Assembly: GCA_035536935.1 (NCBI GenBank)
Contig: DATLNC010000180.1
Span: 1 to 64,000, forward strand
Direction: 5' to 3'
Length of the DNA stretch: 64,000 nt
From: DATMER01 sp035536935
GTDB taxonomy: Bacteria; Acidobacteriota; Thermoanaerobaculia; Multivoradales; UBA5704
The position numbers were made by a program, and so were the translations under genes. Numbering within the stretch: the stretch's first letter is position 1; each line of letters begins with the position of its first letter. A model generated the notes under the pieces. That model was not told the DNA's origin and ran no database searches. It worked only from the letters and a program-made list of their open reading frames with translations. Below are positions 63,595 through 64,000 of this stretch, piece by piece.

Positions 63595-64000
63595 ATGAGG
63601 CAAAGTAATTTACTCCTGGCTCTGTCCTCCGTCCTTGTCCTTGCGGTCCTTGGTGTCCTTGGTGTCCTTGGTGTCCTTTCCCTCCGATCCGGGGCCCGCA
63701 CTGCCAACTGGAACCCGCTCATCTGGGCGGCGCGCTCGGGGGAGGCGGAGAGCGTGCGCCTGCTGATCCAGGCCGGGGCCGATCCCGACCGCCAGGACGA
63801 TGGGCCGAACGGCTGGACTGCTCTCCTGCACGCGGTCCACAAGGAGCAGCCCGCGGCCGTCCACGAGCTGATCGCCGCCGGGGCCGATGTGAACCGGCCC
63901 GCGCCAAATGGCTTGACGCCGCTGATGCTGGCAGCCTCTCAGGCCGAGCCGGACATCTTCATGGAGCTGCTCGCGGCCGGGGCGGACCCCCATGCCGTGA
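63595..64000 (+). CDS. Ankyrin-repeat protein with signal anchor (5' part)
   Basis: The frame opens at ATG 63595 and runs off the right edge (135 residues visible). Residues 5-29 form a hydrophobic signal or anchor segment whose core LAVLGVLGVLGVLS is encoded by the 9-bp repeat GTCCTTGGT. From residue ~40 on there are three ankyrin repeats (NPLIWAARSGEAESVRLLIQ, AGADPDRQDDG, GWTALLHAVHKEQPAAVHEL, IAAGADVNRPAPNGLTPLML). It is probably exported or membrane-anchored with the repeats in the periplasm, or a cytoplasmic protein if the anchor reads inside-out. The gap after the regulator is 22 nt. Confidence 0.8.
   Translation, partial: MRQSNLLLALSSVLVLAVLGVLGVLGVLSLRSGARTANWNPLIWAARSGEAESVRLLIQAGADPDRQDDGPNGWTALLHAVHKEQPAAVHELIAAGADVNRPAPNGLTPLMLAASQAEPDIFMELLAAGADPHAV
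63630..63680. repeat. 9-bp GTCCTTG repeat inside the ankyrin gene
   Basis: GTCCTTGTC and three copies of GTCCTTGGT lie in frame in the signal-anchor codons of the gene at 63595. The unit is the one seen between genes at 14526 and 25668. Confidence 0.75.

Overview
The window is about 64 kb of very GC-rich, gene-dense bacterial chromosome with no rRNA, tRNA, phage or IS element that I can recognise. Gene content suggests an Acidobacteriota lineage, perhaps Thermoanaerobaculia-like: TPR proteins with a small N-terminal zinc finger, a 7TM/GAF/zinc-ribbon/Ser-Thr kinase fusion, secreted beta-helix and propeller proteins, an ABC-permease/M1-peptidase fusion, a lysyl-oxidase-like protein and a TonB receptor. 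This placement is an inference from gene families, not from a marker gene.

Layout. 1-8 kb: the start of a secreted DUF5060 protein, carB, two small or secreted unknowns, a 21-bp repeat array, a gene pair split by an in-frame amber codon, and an XRE regulator. 6.9-13.7 kb: an accessory block with a secreted small protein plus zinc-finger/TPR protein, two conserved small proteins, a membrane-anchored STAND NTPase with leucine-rich repeats, and a Uma2-type nuclease. 13.7-18.1 kb: a radical-SAM-like remnant, fpg, udk, a PTPS-III-like pterin enzyme, a lipoprotein and an O-methyltransferase. 18.2-31.4 kb: the kinase fusion, a DsbD-like protein with a redoxin, mtaB, a nitrilase, an App1-like phosphatase, a KaiC-like ATPase with a hybrid histidine kinase, and a lysyl oxidase. 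31.5-49.4 kb: a giant propeller protein, an Lhr helicase, two vapBC-type toxin-antitoxin pairs, a TonB receptor, a threonine dehydratase, tandem beta-helix paralogs and a PRC-barrel protein. 49.4-64 kb: an ABC/M1 transporter-peptidase, DUF1684, cheB, an operon with a good sigma-54 promoter (hpf-csd, isoaspartyl dipeptidase, cyanophycinase), a DUF892 protein, a second copy of the secreted-protein/TPR cassette, rhodanese-sufE, a membrane protein with a winged-helix regulator, and the start of an ankyrin protein.

Three themes stand out. First, a two-gene cassette (small exported protein ending in an F/I-D-P-x-G motif, then a zinc-finger/TPR protein) occurs twice about 52 kb apart in the same gene order. 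Second, the intergenic DNA holds several repeat classes: four arrays with a strict 21-bp period but unrelated sequences, three loci of a 9-bp GTCCTTG repeat (one encoding a signal-anchor core), a 59-bp palindrome present twice with a compensatory change, and CCCTCTCCCC-type hairpins. Third, the sigma-54 promoter ahead of hpf and the cyanophycin-degrading genes links ribosome hibernation to nitrogen-reserve use.
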